Source: Melastoma dodecandrum | Lineage: Eukaryota; Streptophyta; Magnoliopsida; Myrtales; Melastomataceae | Length of the DNA: 64,000 nucleotides | Reading direction: 5' to 3' | NCBI GenBank assembly: GCA_029817715.1 | Contig: JARUPY010000164.1 | Span: 2,484,001-2,548,000 of the forward strand | In this document: positions 57,701-64,000 of the stretch, in pieces | How the letters are laid out: each line of letters begins with the position of its first letter | How positions within the stretch are numbered: position 1 is the stretch's first letter | Program-made: the position numbers and the translations under genes | The notes under the pieces: model-generated | Seen by the model: the letters and a program-made list of their open reading frames with translations, nothing else | Databases searched by the model: none | What the model was told of the DNA's origin: nothing

Positions 57701-59972
57701 TGATGATAGACTCAATCAATTTGTAGTGGGGTGGGAGGACTGAGGAGCGGATCATGCAAAAAACACAAAACAAAAGAGATAAGAGATGAAAGCGTTTTTG
57801 TTTAAGGGACTTTTATTTTAAACAGCAAATGAATTAAAAAGTTTGTATATTGCGAGTAGTGTGTTGTTTGTGTTCTTGAAGGAGGGGGGAAAAGTTCCAA
57901 TCAAGAGGTTTTTGAAGGCCATCGGGAGAGCAAATGAATGGGATCCGTCGTAATCATTTGCAGAGGGTCCACCATCCCCAAACTTTTAATTTTGTCCAAA
58001 TATATAAGAAGAAACCCAACGGTGGAGAGCCACCGCCTCTCTGGACAAAATATCACACTGGATGAGCCTTATTTTATAATTGAAAATTATTGAGTTCGTA
58101 TATATGTCAGGTTATTATAAAAGCACTTCAATTATTGGGACAGCTTTTTATGGATAGAAGGGGAATTTTGGGGCACATCACATCCCCCCCCCGATAATTA
58201 ATTATCTGCCTCCCTCCCAATTAAGTCTCATGTTCCCTGGCCAGAACTCAACAGCCGTGGAGCCTCCTCGGAGAGTGCTAGAATATGAACCCCCCCCCCC
58301 CCGGTGATCATATCTTCTTTAGTAAAATCAACATGAAAATCCGAAACCAACCGATTGGAGAGGTGATGATGTGTGTGTGCAAAAAGGTTGAACCCCGCGA
58401 AATTGAGGGGGTGGGGGGCTAAGACGAGAGTCAAAAAAGGCAGCCACCCCCGTGAAGAGGAGCACCGGGGAGTCAATTGGTGGGAGGTGGAGGCCTAGTG
58501 ATATCTCGTGCCTTAGGCAGTCAAAAAAGGCAAATGATAAAGGCCCGCTTAATCCGTTGGATCAATCATTTGACCCTTGCCCTTTGTTTTTTAATGTGAA
58601 AGATTTAGGTTAAGTCCGGACACTGCTTGTGTTAGAAAGATGTGAGATCGTCGCTGTTCGGGATCCTAGGGATAAGTATGCCAAGGTTTCTTTTACAGCA
58701 AAGTCATGAAACGGAAATAAATACCTCTATGAATGGACATATCGGTTTTAGGAAGTATCATTATAGGCAAAATACAATTAGTCGAACCTTCTTCATGAAT
58801 CCAATCTTTTCGTATCCGTCGTGTTTGAGGATAATTTCGATTTATAAGAATGAAGTCGGTGCTTACGTTAATCCTTAATTTTTATCCAATTCCCATGTAC
58901 TTTGTGGTGGGTGTCTTTTAAAGCGTTGTCCAGTACTCAGGGGGTTGGGCTCCATTTCGGCCAGACGCGAACTGCAAGATGTCAGGAATGGGCCAGGCCA
59001 TGTTTGGACATCTTTAAAGCCCAATACGACTTGACCGACGCGCAACACCTTATTCGGACATCTGTCACGGACTTTATACTGTGAAAATTTTCCCTGCCAG
59101 AAAAAGAGAGAAATAAAAGGGGAGGGCTGCCAAGAACTCCACCCGACTGACTGAATGGTAAGTCTAATCAATTTTTTGATGCGCGACTTCTTCGGCGCTC
59201 TCGTGATTTAAGTGGTAAATGTGGGCATATATTAATAAAGGAAAACCACACACTGACTTCTTTAAATTAAGCCAGAGGATGATGTCATGGACGAAGAAGC
59301 CCTTAATATTTATTTTAATTTTTAATATAGTTTACTTTACTTTCTAAAAAGGACTTGTAACTTTGATAATTTATTTAATTGTAATACTTTTATTTCCTCG
59401 CGCAAATGTTGATGACAGGGATTAATTTTGGGGTGTGTGTGTGGTAAAAATATTGAGCATAACAAAGGCCAGAAAGAACGTGGGCATGTGATGTAACCTG
59501 GAAAATAAATTGGATTGGTAGGGGGGGGGGGGGGGGCATGAACGAATATTATACTTCAACACTAGTACTAAAAAGGCATCAAAATTTTTTAATAACTTGT
59601 AGGGGACCAAAATTAAGAGAGAGAGGAGTGTGAACTAGCCGATCATACATCCCCTGCCTGCCTGGCTACCAAATATATTCCAAATCCATTGTTTAATCCC
59701 ACTACTAAACAAAATCAACCCCCTCTTCTCTAAATATTAGGATTAAAACACCCCTTCCCTCTTCCTCAAGAAATGCAAAAATAAAAAATGAAAAAGGAAA
59801 AAGATTCCAAGGTTGTCATAGATCACGACACAATCCCATCAGACCTCCCCCCCTCCAAAAAAAAAAAAAAGAAAACAATGTCGCAATACTTTTTGAGAAG
59901 ATTAATAATAATAGTACAAATTCAAATTTAAAAAGAAAAAAGGGGGGGGGGGGGGGGGGGGCGGGAGTAGAC
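54742..59972. other. Long intergenic region
   Basis: AT-rich, with C14 at 56144, C13 at 58290, G17 at 59521 and G20 at 59942. No open frame with recognisable similarity, no element ends and no RNA genes were seen. Confidence 0.5.
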
Positions 59973-61286
59973 TTAGACGCCTCTTCCTCCATAACCTGCG
60001 TTCCTGAACAGCGCTTGTTTAATGTCATCCGAACTGTGGATTGCCCTCCTCTCCATTCCCTATCACACACACACACACCACCCAACCACCATTACCTACC
60101 ACGACGTTACCAGAATTTGTAATAACCCTGAAATGAGTCATCACCCAAGTAAAAACCAGTCCAAAGAGAAAAGAAAGAAAAAGGGGGAACCTCGGAGCAA
60201 GAGGCTTGCATGGAGAAGTCCCCGAAGCAGCTGATGACGCACTGGTGCAGCTCCAGCCCCAGCGCTTCCAGCGTGTTCACCGTCGACAGCAGCATCCCTG
60301 GCCTCGTCGCGCAGCAAATGCCGATCCTTGTCTCCCTTTCCCTCCTCTCCACGTCAAACTTCACCCAAGCTGTTAGTTAGCTTTCTAAGGACAGGGGAAG
60401 AAAGCCCCGTGCAGGGTTGAGCGTGTCGCCAAACCTTGGGGGAATTCCGGACTAGCACGTCGTTGTTCTGGGATGTGGCGCTCAAGTCGAACAGGCAATG
60501 ATCCATCCCTTCCACCTGCTGCTGTTCCTGCTGCAGCTTGTTGATCCTTTCCAGCAGCTCCTTCATGTAATCTATGGTGTCCCCGAGAATCGATGTCCTG
60601 TCCATCTGCCGGACCAAAAACCATGACCGCCCTCAAAAACACCATTCGGCATTCAGAATAGCACCACACTCGGCCCCCAATTACATGCACGAATCACCAA
60701 GGAAACCGCCAAGTAACAGCGCGTGAATCACCTTGCTAATCTTGGGGACGATCGACCGGAGCATGGAGAGCCTATCATTCAGCCTCTTCCTCCGCCTCCT
60801 CTCGGCCATCAGGTTCTTTGAAGGATGCCCTTCTGATTTCTTCGTCGGTGTACCATTGCCACCATCCCGACGATTGCTACCCCTGATAACCGCCATCTTG
60901 TCCTCGGGGCAGTATCCCATTCCGAAAACATCATAACAGGGGAGCGCAGCGTCGATGTCCTCCACCTTCATGGTATCGCGACCCGGATCTTCCTCCTCCA
61001 ACATGGGAGGATACTCGGGACACGGACCCTGAAGCGGGAGAGTGGGGTACTCATGGGGGGCAAGAGGGTAGTAACAGTAAGAGGGGTCGAAAGGAGGGCA
61101 GTCGGCGGAGGGATAAGAAGCGGGGTCGGGGATGGGGGCAAGATCGGGGAAGGAGTCGGGGTTCCACCAGCAGGGGGGGAGGTGGTGGTGGTCGTCGTCG
61201 GGAGGGAAGTTGGGCCAGGGGATGACGGAGTCCCTGCTAGGGGTGGAGAGGAACTCCTCAAAGAAACCATTGTCGGAGAGCTCCAT
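59973..61286 (-). CDS. bHLH61/bHLH93-like transcription factor, complete, 4 exons
   Basis: Exons: 60732-61286 (ATG at 61286), 60435-60605, 60191-60358, 59973-60059; all GT-AG and phase 0; 326 residues. The start [13 protein letters not shown] is the conserved N-terminus of this clade; an upstream TTG extension is not used. The basic region [17 protein letters not shown] (about residues 160-176) has the Glu and Arg needed for E-box binding. The HLH runs across the exon 1/2 junction ([12 protein letters not shown], then [19 protein letters not shown]). The C-terminus is an ACT-like dimerisation domain with [26 protein letters not shown] and [15 protein letters not shown]. Arabidopsis relatives in the ICE1-related group influence flowering and meristem programmes. 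The N-terminal half is Pro/Asp/Tyr-rich and likely activating. The last intron acceptor follows a (CA)n tract, and 11 nt past the stop is a G20 run. Confidence 0.93.
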
Positions 61287-64000
61287 GTGTTGAGACTGAG
61301 ACACCAAAGGATAAGGAACGTTGAACAAAACCCAAACTATTAAAATTGAAATATATAAACAACTTGGTGGGGATGGAAGTGGATGTGGGACTACGTCCTT
61401 GTCTTGTTTCTTTCAAGGATTCGTATGTTTCTTAGGACTGATCCTGTGGGGGTGCTCTGAGCTTTAATAATACACGTAGTTTTGATAATGGGCTGTTGTT
61501 GATCTGTCATTCTTTTTCTTCTTCTTTTTTTTTAAGTAATTAATATTCAACAGCCGGACAACATCATTGGGACATCCATCAATTACTCCCCCTCACACAT
61601 CCATTTCTTATTTTCCCTATTACATTGGAAAATCAAATCAGAGACCCAAAGGAGGGCTATTGGTTGCTTTTCTTCCTTCCTAATTTGGAGTGAATGGATC
61701 CCCTCCTCCTCCACTTTCTGGTAAATGATTTTGGAAAATTTGATTGCTCTTATAATTTCGATTTCATGGGAATGACAATTTTTAACTCTGTCGATCATGT
61801 CGAAGGTTTTTGGCATAAAACCGGAAGGCGGTTTTGGGAAGGGGGGGGGGGGGGGAGGGGGGGGGGTTGGAACAGTGGCAGCCCACAATATATAGCCCCT
61901 CCCCTCCCGACCAAAACTCAAATACCGCTGTCCGTCCGATTTCCCCCCATCACTTTTTTGTCTCCCCTTAACAAAATCACAAAAGAAGGGGACCCCCCCA
62001 AACTCCCAACAACCACCCCTCCCTAATTGTGTGTATGGTGTGGTTCATCAAGTGAGGATCTGCCCAATATAGGTAGTCCCTGATTTGTTACTATATGATC
62101 CAATAATATTTTGTGTTTTAAGGTATTTATATTCAAAATTTCATAAATAATATTATGAATTCGAATTTAAGAAACTCGACTTTAAAAAAAATTCATGAAA
62201 TATGATTTGTATTTGCGAAATTACGATTTTACCATCTAAAGCCTTCGTTGAATTCACGTTGAATTTTGGTTTTTAAAAGGCCGTTATAAAAAACTTTGAA
62301 ATAATTCTAACTCGATTTTTTTCTTTAAGACAAAGAGATTCATGTTTGGCTTAGAGGATGCGAATTCGACTTTTATAAAGCGAAGTTCGAAACGTTATTT
62401 TAGAAATTTCGAAAGCATCTTCACCCTCCCAGTGCATCAGTTCAGTGGCTTGCTCTCTTTCTCCGCCCAGGCCCAATTTGTATCATTTTAATCAGGAGGA
62501 TTCATTGCCATGTCTTTTGGGTAACATCCAGCTTCGACTGCAGAGGATTGATTTCACTGTAACCCACTTGAACAAACACACCACGGCAACCCTTGCATGA
62601 AACCCTCGGAGATTAGGATTTAGGACCACCATCTCCCCCGCCAAAATCTTTCACAGACATAAAATAAAAATAAAATAGACTAGAGATGATCTCGTGGGGA
62701 TGGTTGGTAAAAGGGACACTGCAGAAATCTCGCAAATGCCAACTCAAAAAAAAAAAAATAATTATGCCGCTGGATTGTTAAGACACGGGTGTGTGTGTGT
62801 GTGTGTGTGGGGTGCAAAGAGGAATGACTGGGAGGGGTTTTCAAGCCCAGAAGAATTATTACACAAGTCCTTGTCCTTTTTTATCAACCCAGAAACGCGT
62901 TTTTTTTTTTTTTTTTTTTGGTTTCTTCCCTTCATGGAATTACTGTGGGATCCCCCCCTTTTGCTGCTATCTTTACCAACACGACCTCTCCATTCGTTGT
63001 GATGGAATTAGGGAGACTTTCTCCTTTATTTTTTCCTTATACATGACGTGTCAATTAATAATAGGTCTTGTATTTTTTTCTTGTTCTTATGTGCCCTGAT
63101 TTTAGCATGTCTAAGATTTTTTTTTCTTTTTTGGGGGGGGGGGGGGTGGAGTCGTCAAACTCACCGACTAATTCACTAATCATTATTACCCCACTCTTAC
63201 ACCACTTGGATCCTTTTTTTTTTATCTCTAATCATCCTTCAAATAGATTTTATTGATTTGTTTTTGGTTTTTGAAGGCGGAGAAAAGAAGTTTTTGAGGT
63301 CACGCGGGCATGTATGTTCTCGCCACATGGCTCCCAATTTCGGACATCCTTTTAGGATAAAGCGCTGCCCATTATTACATGACCAAACGATTTCTTTCTG
63401 AGTTGTCAATTGTTTTCCCTTTTTTTTTCTGTAGTTTTGGTAAATTTTGTTTTGTCTTTAAAAGGGGGGGAAGACATTGGAATAAGGGGAAAAGAAAATT
63501 GAAGAAAATAACAGAAAAGACATTTCACGTGAAAGTAAAGAACAGGAGGATGTTAGGACAAAACCTTTCAACCGCCCCCCAATCCTCCTATTCCACACCA
63601 CCATTAAGCTTCTCCCACATCATCACCCTCTATGTACACCCAAAACAAAAAACCCCAAAACTAAGGATAAGGGGGGCGGTCCTACTAAAATTCTGTCCGG
63701 ACATCGGCATTAATCACATGATTAATTAATTAATCCTCCCCCCCAGCCAAATTGGTACGAAGGTATTTGCGTCATCCGTCGCTAACTCTTAACCACACAC
63801 AACACGATTTTCTTTTCTTTTTTATATATATACACGGAAGAGCCGTGACAGGAGATTCCGTATCAAATCTTTGATTGTGTTTCGTATGAATTTGATGAGA
63901 GTTTTAGAGGGGGAATGCCATGCATCCTTTTTTTTTTAAAAAAATAATAATAATAATAATTTTGACAGACTGGGGGAGGTATCGTCATCTCCAAATGAGC
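61287..64000. other. Upstream region of the bHLH gene and intergenic DNA to the window end
   Basis: 61287-61500 should hold the bHLH 5' leader and promoter. Further out are G15 plus G10 (61841-61866), a (GT)n tract at 62790-62810, G14 at 63133, and (ATA)n at 63942-63960. No gene is recognisable; open frames across the homopolymers are artefacts of low complexity. Confidence 0.5.

Noticed and set aside
61053..61343. Gly/Val-rich plus-strand frame opposite bHLH exon 1
   Set aside because: Antisense of the Pro/Asp-rich exon; no motifs.

Overview
The window is nuclear DNA of an angiosperm, probably a eudicot. The evidence is interrupted genes with GT-AG introns, plant-specific families (a SPINSTER-like transporter, ATP-type PEP carboxykinase, a WAV3/EDA40-like RING protein, a bHLH61/93-like factor), plant LTR retrotransposons and a florendovirus-like endogenous pararetrovirus. 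I cannot name the species. No RNA gene and no CRISPR array was seen.

Layout. 1-1817 (-): 5' part of a SPNS-like transporter gene that runs off the left edge. 2763-8408 (-): an 11-exon PEPCK pseudogene carrying five frameshifts, a deleted block, a changed ATP-loop residue and a 1.7-kb solo LTR (5836-7538) inside exon 2. 9518-11494: a second solo LTR with a perfect 5-bp target duplication. About 12.8-20.55 kb (-): one near-complete, circularly permuted, decayed pararetrovirus copy, with promoter, leader and primer-binding site at its 3' end. 20.95-24.26 kb: a DNA transposon with long imperfect terminal inverted repeats carrying a captured plant gene. 24.8-25.03 kb: a 51-bp minisatellite. 26.6-28.65 kb (-): a truncated Copia element. 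28.95 kb onward: a probable Gypsy LTR. 31.68-31.98 kb: a 39-bp coding-like repeat cut by a young, nearly intact Copia element (31977-36465, TSD cgcta). 37398-44793: a Tat/Ogre-type element with two LTRs, a DUF7745-like ORF, gag and protease but no reverse transcriptase.

From 45.7 kb the sequence returns to gene space: a WAV3/EDA40-like gene (45738-47998, -) with one frameshift, long AT-rich intergenic DNA with an unusual number of long poly-G/poly-C runs, a truncated second copy of the 5836-7538 LTR family (53888-54741), and a complete four-exon bHLH gene (59973-61286, -). The central 9-45 kb is a nest of retroelements between two gene-bearing flanks. The host genes have no evident functional link to each other.

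Strongest points of interest: the pararetrovirus, with its coat-protein-like zinc-knuckle region upstream of the movement protein, a long open second ORF of unknown function, and a promoter-to-PBS distance like that of replicating relatives; the PEPCK pseudogene, whose decay can be read base by base; and the transposon carrying a captured gene.
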